Notes: generated by a model not told the origin, from the letters alone. DNA of 45,457 bases from Microcaldota archaeon (GCA_026982895.1 JALWQW010000019.1:80500-125956); one strand, 5' to 3'. Numbered from the stretch's first letter, positions 32,913 through 42,847 are shown. Translations and numbers: made by a program.

Positions 32913-35453
32913 ATGGCCAAGGAGCGCAAAGCATTCTATCTCTTGTCAAAGGCAGACATTTTGTCTCTGTTGAATACACATCCCGATAAGGGTTTAAGCT
33001 CTGCTGAAGCTAAGAGACGCCTCCGTAAGTATGGTGAGAATAAGTTGGGCGAGAAGGAAGAGGTCAGCCTTTTATCTGTCATTGCAGGCCAGTTTAGAAA
33101 TACAGTTCTCTGGTTGCTTATTTTAGCAGGCATTATAAGCCTTGTCTTGGGGCAGGATGTGGAGGCAATGGGAATATTCTTGGCAGTGTTCCTATCAGTT
33201 GTTTTTGGCACATACACAGAATACAAAGCTGATAAGAGTGTTGAGGAGCTTAATAAATTCATGGAGGAAAAAGCTCTTGTTGTGCGTGATGGTAAGACCC
33301 AATATATCTCTACAAAGGAAATCGTTCCAGGTGATTTGTTGCTCTTGCACGCTGGCCAGAAAGTGCCCTGTGATGCTTATATTATAGAGAGTAATGATTT
33401 GCATGTAGACGAATCTCTATTAACAGGAGAGAGCAAGGCTGTCAAAAAAGAAGCCAAAACGCTGAAGAAGAAAAATCTTCCATTGGCAGAGCAAAAGAAT
33501 ATGCTCTTTACAGGTACATATATCCTCAAAGGCAATGCTAAGGCTGTAGCTGTAAAGACAGGGAAGCATACTGTTATGGGTGAAATCAGCTCCTCTCTTT
33601 TGGAAGTCGAAGAAGAAGAAACTCAACTCTATAAGGATATAGATAGCTTAAGTAAAACAATTTCATTTGTAGCCGTTGTTATCATACTTCTATTCATGTT
33701 GGCGGGCTATATGAAGGGCTTAAATACAATTGAATTATTTTTGCTTGGCGTCACTTTGGCAGTAGCTGCTATACCAGAAGGGCTTACGACGGTTCTAACA
33801 ATTATTCTTGCCTTAACCACTCGTGAGATGGCTAAAAACAACGCCTTAGTCCGCCGCTTATCGACAGTCGATGCTCTTGGCAGAGTAGACATAGTCGCTA
33901 CGGATAAGACAGGCACGATAACTGCTGGCAAGGTTAAGCTTGTTTATGTGTGGTATAAGGGGAAGGAATATGAGCATTCATTTTCTCCTTTGAAAAAACT
34001 GTTTCCATCCATTCTTTTAACGACAGAAGCTAAGCATACTAACGACGGTTTTGTGGGCAATGAAGTTGATGTTGCTCTTCTGGAAGAGGCGTACAACCTA
34101 CATATATTCAAGCCTAAGGCGAAGATTAAAAAGTTTGAGCCGTTCTCTTCGGAAAGGAAATACTCAGCCGTTGAACTGGATGATGGGACTGTGTATATAA
34201 AGGGTGCGCCTGAAGTCCTTTTAGATAAAGCGACGCATATTCTTCATTCCAAGGAAGTTAAGCTTACTGAAAAGGATAAAAAATCCATTCATAAATTGAT
34301 AGAATCCCAAGCCAAAAAGCAGAGGCGGCTTCTATTCTTTGCCAAAGTCAAAGGCAAAAAATTCACTCTCTTGGCATTGCTTGCTTTTTCTGATCCGCCA
34401 AAAGAAGGTGTTAAGGAAACTATAAGCCTTCTTAACAATTCCAATATTGGTATTGTAATGCTTACAGGCGATAACGCTCTAACAGCACAGGCTATAGCTG
34501 ATGAAGTTGGTATAAAAGGCAAGGCTATTCAATGGCAGCAGTTGGAGCGTTTGGATAATGGCTCTCTTTATAAGGCAGTCATGCAGCACAAGATTATAGC
34601 CAGAGTTACGCCAACAGGTAAGCTTCGCATAGTCGATTCGCTAGTTACTCATGGCCATACCGTTGCTGTAACAGGCGATGGTGTTAATGATGCTCCTGCG
34701 TTGAAAAAAGCCCATGTCGGCGTTGTTATGGGGGAGAGTGGCACTACTGTTAGTAGGGAAGTGGCTGACATCGTTTTATTAGACGATAATTTTAGCACGC
34801 TTGTAAAAGCAATAGAGCTTGGCAGGAACACGCTTCTCAAAATTAAAAACTTCCTTCGCTTCCAATTAACTGCTAATTTTACTGCTATAAGCCTTATCTT
34901 CTATGGTTTCATAGACGCTGCCTCAGCTACATTGGCATTTACATTAACACCTCTTCAAATTTTGTGGGTTAATCTCATAATGGATGGCCCACCGGCTTTA
35001 GCTCAGGGGTTTGAGCCTATTAAGAGGGAGGTTATGAGTAAGTGGAACAAGCGTTTCAAGCTCATTGACAAGAATTTTATAGCAGTTGTTTTGCTTAGTG
35101 CTTTTTACATGGGTACTGTTTCTGCCCTTCTATTCTTCAAAGAGCTTCCTCTATATCAAAAAGCCTTGGCCATGAGCTTTAATTCCATTGTCTTCTTTCA
35201 GCTTTGGAACGCTCTCAATAGTAGGTCTATGAAGAGCCACTTTTATGAGAGGCTGCTTGAAAATAAGTTTTTGGTTTATACCCTTATCTTCATGTTTGCT
35301 CTTCAAGCTTTAATCATTTACACGCCGATAGGGCAAGAGTTCTTCGATATCGTTGCCCTTCCGCCAGCAGAGCTTCTATTGCTCCTTATAACAACCTCTT
35401 CCATCGTTGTTTTGGATGAGATAAGGAAAATGCTGAAGATTTGGGTGGATTGA
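32913..35453 (+). CDS. P-type cation-transporting ATPase (P2/Ca2+-type)
   Basis: VDESLLTGES, DIVATDKTGTITAG phosphorylation motif, VAVTGDGVNDAPALKKAHVGVVMG, LTPLQILWVNLIMDGPPALAQGFEP. Confidence 0.96.
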   Translation: MAKERKAFYLLSKADILSLLNTHPDKGLSSAEAKRRLRKYGENKLGEKEEVSLLSVIAGQFRNTVLWLLILAGIISLVLGQDVEAMGIFLAVFLSVVFGTYTEYKADKSVEELNKFMEEKALVVRDGKTQYISTKEIVPGDLLLLHAGQKVPCDAYIIESNDLHVDESLLTGESKAVKKEAKTLKKKNLPLAEQKNMLFTGTYILKGNAKAVAVKTGKHTVMGEISSSLLEVEEEETQLYKDIDSLSKTISFVAVVIILLFMLAGYMKGLNTIELFLLGVTLAVAAIPEGLTTVLTIILALTTREMAKNNALVRRLSTVDALGRVDIVATDKTGTITAGKVKLVYVWYKGKEYEHSFSPLKKLFPSILLTTEAKHTNDGFVGNEVDVALLEEAYNLHIFKPKAKIKKFEPFSSERKYSAVELDDGTVYIKGAPEVLLDKATHILHSKEVKLTEKDKKSIHKLIESQAKKQRRLLFFAKVKGKKFTLLALLAFSDPPKEGVKETISLLNNSNIGIVMLTGDNALTAQAIADEVGIKGKAIQWQQLERLDNGSLYKAVMQHKIIARVTPTGKLRIVDSLVTHGHTVAVTGDGVNDAPALKKAHVGVVMGESGTTVSREVADIVLLDDNFSTLVKAIELGRNTLLKIKNFLRFQLTANFTAISLIFYGFIDAASATLAFTLTPLQILWVNLIMDGPPALAQGFEPIKREVMSKWNKRFKLIDKNFIAVVLLSAFYMGTVSALLFFKELPLYQKALAMSFNSIVFFQLWNALNSRSMKSHFYERLLENKFLVYTLIFMFALQALIIYTPIGQEFFDIVALPPAELLLLLITTSSIVVLDEIRKMLKIWVD

Positions 35454-35549
35454 GTGTAGGAGGTTTGTGCAGGAGGTAATGCCGACATTTTGGTTCTAAC
35501 AGCCGTGCTTTTTTAAGCCTTTCAGCCCTTAAATAACTAGGCGAGAGAA

Positions 35550-38414
35550 ATGAGCAGCAAGGAAGAGCTGAAGGAGAAGGTGAAAGGAGTCATGAACAAT
35601 GCGTTAAGAAAGGGAGAGCGAAAACTTTCCGAGGTCATAGATGAGATGCGGTGGCCAGGAAAAGAAAATAAAGTTGTTAGAAAACTGATTAAAGTATTGA
35701 GGAAAGCAGAGGGCGATTTGGAGAAATTGGGTGAATTCCTCTATACCTTATACAAAGAGGATAGTGAGAAGGTATTCAGACTTATAGAGCTGATCAACGA
35801 GGATAGCAAGCTGAGGAAGTTAAGGAGTATCATGATAATGCAACATAAACCTAAAAAGAGGTACCTTCTAAAGTGGCTGAGCTTTCTAAAGGACGAGGGG
35901 TTCAACTTTTCATTAGATGAGAAAGAAACGGCTAAGGCGGTGTTGGGCTTAGCTGCTCTTTCTGGCTTAAATGAAATAAAAAACGAAGAGGATGTAAAGA
36001 AGGCTTTTGCTGTAGCTGTGTTGAGGGAAGCAGTGAGAAGAGATGAGTGGTTTATACGGGATTACGTGCCTGAACTTGCAGATAGGTTAGAGATAAGGGA
36101 AGAGCTTAAGCCTGAGTTGATGCTGTTAACGTTTGATGATTGGTTGTCTATAAGCAGAGAAGCTAAGGTGGCGTTAGAGAATATAGATTTTGGGATGTAC
36201 TTTGTGAATGACAGATATAAGAGTATGACTGAAGATGAGAAAGAAAGAGTAAAGGAGTTGGCAAGAGATGCAGCGAGAAGTGATAAAGAGGCGAGGCAAC
36301 ACGCAGCAGCCAAGCTTATGGATAAGGCAGGAATATGTGGATATTTTTTACCTGAGTTGACGCTGATGGCGTTTGATAGTGGAGGTAATGGGCGAGAAGT
36401 ATGCTCAATACTCCCAATACTAGCAGATAAAGCAGTTTATAAGAAAATGAATAAAAGAAGTAGGGAGTACCTTAAGAGATTAGTAAGAGAAACAATGATA
36501 CAAAAAGGCTGGAATAAGAGATATGCGGCAGTTCAGCTTATATGGGAGTTTGGTCTATACAAGGAGTTCAAGGCTGAGGTAATGCTACTGATGGTTGATC
36601 CTGTGGAGAAAGTAAGGCGATGTGCTAAACGGATCGTCGAGAATAGTATAGGCTCCAAAGAGGTTAGAACTATATATAAAGGAATAGATATTGTAGATAA
36701 GGATCGTGTTAAAGAGGTGATAAGGGAAGCGGTGAAGAGCGTTCATAGCGAGGTACGAGAAGCAGCGGCTAAGCTCATAGGGGAGCTAGGCCTGCAGGAG
36801 GAATTCAAAGCTGAGTTAACGCTGCTGAATTATGATGGAGATATCGACGTGAGCTTTGTCGCTGGAATAACATGGAAGAAGGGTGGTGTTGGTGATTTGA
36901 TAGCTGAGAAAGCTTTACACAAAGTGTATGACAACATGAGTGAAAAAGAAAAAAAGCAACTAAAGGAGCTGATAAGAGAAGCAGCGAGGAATGAAGATGA
37001 GAATAGAAGATATGCGGCGGCTAAGCTCATAGAGGAGCTAGGCCTCCAGGGGGAGTTGTTAGATGTTTTAATGAGTATGCTCTTTTACGATGCCAATAAC
37101 GTTATTGCTGCGGCAATGGAGGCCCTAAGTAAGTGGGATGAAGAGTTGAAGGAGAGAGGTAGCAGAGTAATGGATGAGCTGGATAAAAGGAAAGCAGGAT
37201 GGAGCAAAGAAATGAAAGAGGGGATAAAGGGGGCTACTAAAGGCTATCCATACGAGAGATACACTGCAGCTAAGCTCATAGGAGGACTGAGCCTGCAAGA
37301 GGAGTTCTTAGATGAGCTGGTGGAGCTGAGCTTCGATAAAGATAGAGATGTGGCTACAGCGGCAGCTGAAGCTTTAGGCAAGTGGGATAGGAAGCTGAGA
37401 AAGGAGAGCAGTAGTGTGCTCGCCGAGTTGGAGAAGAGGCGAAAAGGTTGGGCCAAGAAGTTTAGGGAAAAAATAAGGGAAGGAGTAAAGAGTGATAAAG
37501 AACATATGAGAGAAGCAGCAGCTAAGCTCATAGGTGAACTGAGCTTGCAGGAGGAGCTTAAGCCTGAGTTGATGCTGTTAACGTTCGATGATGCTGAGAC
37601 ATTACTTCATGAAAGATTTATAATGTGGGTCGCTTGGGATGCATGGAAGAAAGCTGGCTTAGGCGACGTAGAGGCAGAGTATGAAGTAATGAGCCGGGAG
37701 GAAAAAGAGCGCATAAAAGAGCTGATAAAAGAGGCGGCGAGGGGTGATGACTGTGGAAGGCGAAGAGGAGCAGCTGAACTCATAGGTGCGCTCAACTTAC
37801 TGCAGACAACAGAGTTTAAGATGGAATTGATACTACTGATGTTTGACAATGTTGAGAGAGTAAGAGGAAGGGCTGAATATGTATGGGAAGAAGCTAGGTT
37901 GGAAGACGTGAAAAAAATATATGCGAACATGAGCGAAGAGGAGAAAAAGCAACTAAAGGAGCTAATAAGAGATGCAGTGCAGAGTAATGTGGCAGGAAGA
38001 AACTATGCAGCAGCTAAGCTCATAGGTGAGTTAAGCCTACAAAAGGAATTTAAAGCTGAGTTGATGCTGCTGATATTTGATGGACATGAAGACGTAAGAA
38101 AAGCGGCTGAGGATGTATGGAAAAAGGCTAAGTTGGCTGATGTAAAAGGTGAATACAAAAAAATGAGTAAAGAGGATCGGGGAAAGATAAGTAAGCTCAT
38201 TCAAGAAGCATTAAGAAGCGAGACTTGGAGCCTAAACAGAGCAGGAAAAGAGCTCTTACAGGTCCTAGGGCTGAATGAGGATCTCCTCTATTTATGGGTA
38301 AGAATAGATGAAGTTAGAGAAGGCAAATTCTCATTGGATAATCCCTTTGCCCCTTCCACCCAAGCAAAGCTCATCGAAGAGCTGCTCTTGGCGATGGCAC
38401 TGCTCTGCTTATAG
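35550..38414 (+). CDS. Large HEAT-like helical-repeat protein (954 aa)
   Basis: Eight or more modules with core [AAAKLIGELxLQEEFKxELMLLxFD]; DNA cores at 36310, 36532, 36769, 37021, 37270, 37522, 37774, 38014; tail EGKFSLDNPFAPSTQAKLIEELLLAMALLCL. Confidence 0.88.
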   Translation: MSSKEELKEKVKGVMNNALRKGERKLSEVIDEMRWPGKENKVVRKLIKVLRKAEGDLEKLGEFLYTLYKEDSEKVFRLIELINEDSKLRKLRSIMIMQHKPKKRYLLKWLSFLKDEGFNFSLDEKETAKAVLGLAALSGLNEIKNEEDVKKAFAVAVLREAVRRDEWFIRDYVPELADRLEIREELKPELMLLTFDDWLSISREAKVALENIDFGMYFVNDRYKSMTEDEKERVKELARDAARSDKEARQHAAAKLMDKAGICGYFLPELTLMAFDSGGNGREVCSILPILADKAVYKKMNKRSREYLKRLVRETMIQKGWNKRYAAVQLIWEFGLYKEFKAEVMLLMVDPVEKVRRCAKRIVENSIGSKEVRTIYKGIDIVDKDRVKEVIREAVKSVHSEVREAAAKLIGELGLQEEFKAELTLLNYDGDIDVSFVAGITWKKGGVGDLIAEKALHKVYDNMSEKEKKQLKELIREAARNEDENRRYAAAKLIEELGLQGELLDVLMSMLFYDANNVIAAAMEALSKWDEELKERGSRVMDELDKRKAGWSKEMKEGIKGATKGYPYERYTAAKLIGGLSLQEEFLDELVELSFDKDRDVATAAAEALGKWDRKLRKESSSVLAELEKRRKGWAKKFREKIREGVKSDKEHMREAAAKLIGELSLQEELKPELMLLTFDDAETLLHERFIMWVAWDAWKKAGLGDVEAEYEVMSREEKERIKELIKEAARGDDCGRRRGAAELIGALNLLQTTEFKMELILLMFDNVERVRGRAEYVWEEARLEDVKKIYANMSEEEKKQLKELIRDAVQSNVAGRNYAAAKLIGELSLQKEFKAELMLLIFDGHEDVRKAAEDVWKKAKLADVKGEYKKMSKEDRGKISKLIQEALRSETWSLNRAGKELLQVLGLNEDLLYLWVRIDEVREGKFSLDNPFAPSTQAKLIEELLLAMALLCL
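36310..38200 (+). repeat. Degenerate in-frame tandem coding repeat, ~74-84 codon unit
   Basis: Recurring DNA core 'gcagctaagctcatagg.gag.t.agcctgcaggaggagtt'; spacings 222, 237, 252, 249, 252, 252, 240 nt. Confidence 0.8.
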
Positions 38415-38520
38415 GGGGCTTTTAAGTTAAGTATATAAATGAGGAATATGTGAGCTGTAAAATTAGCAAGACTCATCGCTTGGACTTTATTTTTAAATAT
38501 TTTGTGTTGAGATCTTTATT

Positions 38521-40827
38521 GTGAAGAAGTTATTTAATTCCTCTTCGTCAAAGAGAAAGGTTCCAAATAAACACACTCTCCCTCCTGCTGAGGAAAAAAA
38601 TAAGAGAGTGGAAAAGTGTGCCTTAAGATTGGTACGCCTATACAGAAGAAAAGGGGAGAATGAATTATACAAAGAGCTCCTCAAGTTGTATCATGTCGAT
38701 GAGAAAAAATATGTTATTGTGTGGAAAGCTGTGAAGGAAAAATTACTGGCTAAAGGAGAAAAAGATGTGATAAGGCATATAGAAAATAGGTTGGAAAAAC
38801 TTAACTCTTCCGATAAAGACAGCTTATTTGAACATCACTCTATTTCAAAGTTTGTGGAGTTTGAACGGAAAAAGAAACCTGCAAGCACAACGCCTAAAGG
38901 AATATTAACAAAACTCTCTGGTTGGATAAACACCCCTTTTCTGACCTTTAAGAAGGTATGGGATGTTGTAAAACACAAAACATCTGTTCTTTTATGGAAA
39001 GTGATTGGTGGTGAGAAAGTCTTCCAGCTCATGCTAGCAGCACTCTCTTCAAATGAATCAGAAGCTAGATCAGCCGTAGAAAAGTTGAAGAACAGGAATT
39101 TATTTATGTACTATCGTATTGCTGAGAGAGAAAGAAAGGATATTTTAATAGAAAAATTTAGAGAGCGTTTACTGAATCCCACATCAGTTATAATAAAAAT
39201 TCCTGTGGAGACGAAATACATTTATGGAAATCCAGGCTCTGCTAGTGGTCGAGGACTAGAGGTTCATCATCTTAAGAAAATCGAAGAAAAATGGGAGGAG
39301 TTCACTCCTGCACTGTGGCTTACATATCAGCTCGATTTATATGATGAGCTTTCATCACCTCTCTTCACTGCGGTTGCTAAAGGACAGATTGGAGCCTTTT
39401 GGGTTGTGGAGAAATGGAGAAAACTTCTGTTAAGAAGAGGACATGATCTAAAAGATAAGTTTAGGTATCTCTCTTCCCCAGAGCAGGCTCAGGTTAAGCA
39501 GGCTTTAAAGGAGGAGTTCGGGAAGGTTATTAGAGGAGCTATAGTGACAGATTATTCTTCATCTTATTCCTCCTATGATGCTTCTGAATTTCTGAGTCTG
39601 GTATCTTGGTTGGGTTTACAGAATGAATTAAAACCTGAGTTGATGGTGCTGAAGTTTAATGGTTATAACAAAGTGAGGGAATGGGCCGAGGATATATGGA
39701 AGGAAGCTGGCTTAGGGGATGTGAAGAAGGAATACGACGAGATGAAAGCAGAAGAAGAGGAGAGAGTAAAAGAGCTGATAAGGGAAGCAACGGAAGGCAC
39801 GTGGGGAGAGGCTTACGGTGCCATCAAACTTGTAGATGAACTGGGATTGCAAAACGAATTTTTGAATATATTAATAGAGTCGGTATTTGATGATACATGG
39901 ATAGAGTTTAGTGAACATTATGACTCTATACCTATTGCTGCGCTTGATAATATATGCAAATTGGACAAGAGGTTCAGGAAGAAAGGTATTTCTGTTTGGA
40001 AGAGATTAGAGGAACAAAGGAGGATAAATGGAAAAAACAAACTAGAGGTGTTGATAAAGGAGAGTGGAAAAAGCGACAATAATGCAAAGAGACTTATAAC
40101 CGTTCAAGTTATAGATAGGCTCCATCTGCAGAATGAGTTCAAGCATGAGTTAACGCTATTAATGTTTGATGGAGATAACAAAGTGAGAGAAACTGCCAGA
40201 GACACATGGAAGAATGCTAAGTTTGGTGACGTGAAGGCTGTATATGAGGCAATGGATAAAGAAGAGAAGGACCAACTAAAAGGATTGATAAAAGAGGCAG
40301 TGAAGAGTAATAGCTGGGAGAGGCGAGCGGCAGCAGTTAAGCTCATACATACATTGGGCTTGCAGGCGGAGTTCTTGGAGGAGTTAGTATGGTTAGCATT
40401 AGACGACAATATAGAAGTAGCTGGAGTAGCGGATGAGGCTCTTGACAAGTGGGATGAAGAACTTAAAAAGGGGGGATCCAGTATAAGGATCGAGTTAGAG
40501 AAGAAACGGAAACAGCTCCCTCTAGAAGTGAAGGAGAAGGTAAAAGAAGCAATAAAAAGTAATGAAGAGGAGAGGCGCACAACAATAATTAAGTTGATAG
40601 CGAAGCTGGAATTACAAAGAGAGCTTTTAGACATTTTAGTAGAGCTTGTTTTCGACAAGAATCCCGACGTTAGAAATGCAGCAAAAGAAATACTCGTTCC
40701 ATGGGCTAAAGAGATGCAGGAAAGACTTACGGAGGGCAAAGCCCGCTTAGCCAACCCCTTTGCCCCTTCCACGCAAGCAAAGCTCATCGAAGAGCTGCTC
40801 TTGGCGATGACAGTGCTCTGCTCATAG
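38521..40827 (+). CDS. HEAT-like helical-repeat protein (768 aa), GTG start
   Basis: Modules such as LGLQNELKPELMVLKFNGYNKVREWAEDIWKEAGLGDVKKEYDEM and LHLQNEFKHELTLLMFDGDNKVRETARDTWKNAKFGDVKAVYEAM; tail EGKARLANPFAPSTQAKLIEELLLAMTVLCS. Confidence 0.86.
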   Translation: MKKLFNSSSSKRKVPNKHTLPPAEEKNKRVEKCALRLVRLYRRKGENELYKELLKLYHVDEKKYVIVWKAVKEKLLAKGEKDVIRHIENRLEKLNSSDKDSLFEHHSISKFVEFERKKKPASTTPKGILTKLSGWINTPFLTFKKVWDVVKHKTSVLLWKVIGGEKVFQLMLAALSSNESEARSAVEKLKNRNLFMYYRIAERERKDILIEKFRERLLNPTSVIIKIPVETKYIYGNPGSASGRGLEVHHLKKIEEKWEEFTPALWLTYQLDLYDELSSPLFTAVAKGQIGAFWVVEKWRKLLLRRGHDLKDKFRYLSSPEQAQVKQALKEEFGKVIRGAIVTDYSSSYSSYDASEFLSLVSWLGLQNELKPELMVLKFNGYNKVREWAEDIWKEAGLGDVKKEYDEMKAEEEERVKELIREATEGTWGEAYGAIKLVDELGLQNEFLNILIESVFDDTWIEFSEHYDSIPIAALDNICKLDKRFRKKGISVWKRLEEQRRINGKNKLEVLIKESGKSDNNAKRLITVQVIDRLHLQNEFKHELTLLMFDGDNKVRETARDTWKNAKFGDVKAVYEAMDKEEKDQLKGLIKEAVKSNSWERRAAAVKLIHTLGLQAEFLEELVWLALDDNIEVAGVADEALDKWDEELKKGGSSIRIELEKKRKQLPLEVKEKVKEAIKSNEEERRTTIIKLIAKLELQRELLDILVELVFDKNPDVRNAAKEILVPWAKEMQERLTEGKARLANPFAPSTQAKLIEELLLAMTVLCS

Positions 40828-40861
40828 TGGCTTTTTAACCTTTCCTGATAAGGAGAGATTA

Positions 40862-41461
40862 ATGGTCGAAAGAAATTCATTGAGAAAAATCACAGACGTG
40901 CTTCCCGTTAAAGCAAGGGGCAATGTGTATTGGCCCGACGAAGATAGCAAATTCCTTCTCTCTGCTGTCCTCGATGAGAGAGGGCTTTTGCTGGACATGG
41001 GCTGCGGCTCGGGGTTCATAGCCATAAACTACGTGGCAAGTGGCGAGAATAAAAAGGCTGTATGCGTCGATATTGACGAAGAGGCTTTGGAGGTTGCTAA
41101 GGAGAACGCGGATGAATATGGCTTTTCTGACAGAGTATCTTTCATCCGCTCAGATTTATTCTCCAATGTTGATGGCAATTATGATGTAATAGCCTTTAAC
41201 CCTCCTTATTTGAGCTTAGATGTCGTGAACGAGATCTCGCGGGACAAAGCCATCCACGACGACGGTGTCATAGAGCGCTTCATACAAGAGGCTCCAAAAT
41301 ACCTTAATCCTAGCGGCGTTATTTTCCTAGTAACTTCAACGGACCACGAGAGGAGCGACGAGATTCACAGCCTTTTAGAGGGGCTCGGCTGGAAATCGCT
41401 GAAAAAAAGACCTATGGGCTACGGGGAAGACCTCATACTTTGGCAGTATAGAAAAGAATAG
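40862..41461 (+). CDS. HemK/Mtq2-like N5-glutamine methyltransferase
   Basis: SAM motif LLDMGCGSGFIAINYVA; catalytic FNPPYLSL (NPPY). Confidence 0.85.
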   Translation: MVERNSLRKITDVLPVKARGNVYWPDEDSKFLLSAVLDERGLLLDMGCGSGFIAINYVASGENKKAVCVDIDEEALEVAKENADEYGFSDRVSFIRSDLFSNVDGNYDVIAFNPPYLSLDVVNEISRDKAIHDDGVIERFIQEAPKYLNPSGVIFLVTSTDHERSDEIHSLLEGLGWKSLKKRPMGYGEDLILWQYRKE

Positions 41462-41491
41462 CTCTTTTAATCCTTCTGCCCAAAAATATGC

Positions 41492-42817
41492 ATGGCCGAT
41501 GAGGAGTTAGGGAAAAAGAAGAAGGGTTCTAAGAAAAGTGGTTCCTCTCTAAGCACGATATCCCAAGCTCCTTTAACCGACGAGGAGAAGCGCATTCTTG
41601 TGAGAGAGGCCAAGGCGTTTTTAAGAGAAGTCGGCGGCGATATGGAATACTTTGGCGATGAAATGGGCAAGCTTTTCAGGAAAGATCCTGAAAGGGCTGT
41701 TAAATTGATGTCCGCCCTTTCCCATATGCCGAGGCCAAAACAAGTGTTTAAGCTCATGCCTATGATGTCCTCGTCTTTTTTGGACACGCTAATGGCGGAA
41801 AAAGCCGATGCCATCTTCAAAGAGCCCCGAAATGATATACTCTTTGGATTGGCCTTTTTCTCTGGAAAGCCGATAACAAATGAAGAAGATATTCTTAAGG
41901 CTGCTGCCTATAAACTCGTCAGCGATATAATTAAGAGCAGGGTTGAAAACTTCAACATGGACATCGCCAACAAACAAGTGTTTGAGGCTGTGGCTAAGTT
42001 TAAACTCTTTGAATTTCTCCCGGCTATATTCAATCCCGACAATTATAACAATGGATTCATACCCCTCGATAATATGATTCTATTCGTTAACATGCCGAAG
42101 CAGGAGCTCACCGACCCTGAGTTGAGGAAGGAAATAGCGGAGGTGTTATCCAAAAATCTTAACAGCTCTTATTTATCCAATAAAATATTGGCAGTGGTTA
42201 TGGCCGAAAAGCTTAACCTTTCCTCGTCGATACCGCAGTTAAAAGATTTATCGTCTGAAAAAAGGCGGGCTCTACTCATAGAGTTGCTTGAAGCTAAGCT
42301 CTCCGGCAAAGAGCAGAAGCCAAAGACAGGTATCTTTGATCATGGTTTTGATAAAGTTACTGTGGCTGTTATTATTAAGGCTTTCAGTATGGAATCATTA
42401 TACCCATATATCCTCATGCTCCGTTTAGATAAAAGTGATATGATTGGGTCGCGTATTGATGACGTTTGGTTTGATCTTCTTAAAACCCTCAAAAAATCTT
42501 CCAAGGAAATCTTCAACGACTTCTCTGAGAAAGAAAAATCTGCCATCATGGACAAACTCCTCGAAGCTTCTTCATCGCCGCAAAAAGGCCTTGCCATGAG
42601 AGCTTTGGCTTTGATAGATGAATTAGGTATTGACCTATTCGCCGAGCGGAAGCTGTTGGAGAACTTCCTCAACAATCCCTCTCCTGAAGTTGTTAAAACA
42701 ACAGCCACTATGCTAAATAATAGCTTGCCAAAGGAGAAATCCATAAATCCTCTTTCATATGTCGATAAGCCACACCTCTTCACATCTCTTTTCCGCAGCT
42801 TGAGAGATTTGTGTTAG
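41492..42817 (+). CDS. Divergent helical-repeat paralogue (441 aa)
   Basis: N-terminal similarity to the 416/954-aa proteins (FGLAFFSGKPITNEEDILKAAAYKLV vs LGLAALSGLNEIKNEEDVKKAFAVAVL); C-terminus INPLSYVDKPHLFTSLFRSLRDLC. Confidence 0.75.
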   Translation: MADEELGKKKKGSKKSGSSLSTISQAPLTDEEKRILVREAKAFLREVGGDMEYFGDEMGKLFRKDPERAVKLMSALSHMPRPKQVFKLMPMMSSSFLDTLMAEKADAIFKEPRNDILFGLAFFSGKPITNEEDILKAAAYKLVSDIIKSRVENFNMDIANKQVFEAVAKFKLFEFLPAIFNPDNYNNGFIPLDNMILFVNMPKQELTDPELRKEIAEVLSKNLNSSYLSNKILAVVMAEKLNLSSSIPQLKDLSSEKRRALLIELLEAKLSGKEQKPKTGIFDHGFDKVTVAVIIKAFSMESLYPYILMLRLDKSDMIGSRIDDVWFDLLKTLKKSSKEIFNDFSEKEKSAIMDKLLEASSSPQKGLAMRALALIDELGIDLFAERKLLENFLNNPSPEVVKTTATMLNNSLPKEKSINPLSYVDKPHLFTSLFRSLRDLC

Positions 42818-42847
42818 CTTATTAAATCTTACACCCAAAAAATTAAG

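Noticed and set aside
36310-38200. Possible CRISPR or non-coding tandem array
   Set aside because: Units are ~222-252 nt, in frame and degenerate, with conservation at the amino acid level; no short identical repeats with unique spacers.
40104-40880. 258-aa minus-strand ORF and similar minus ORFs within 36062-38200
   Set aside because: Antisense to the helical-repeat genes; recurring 'MSLAAA' starts are mirror images of the repeat core 'AAAKLI'.
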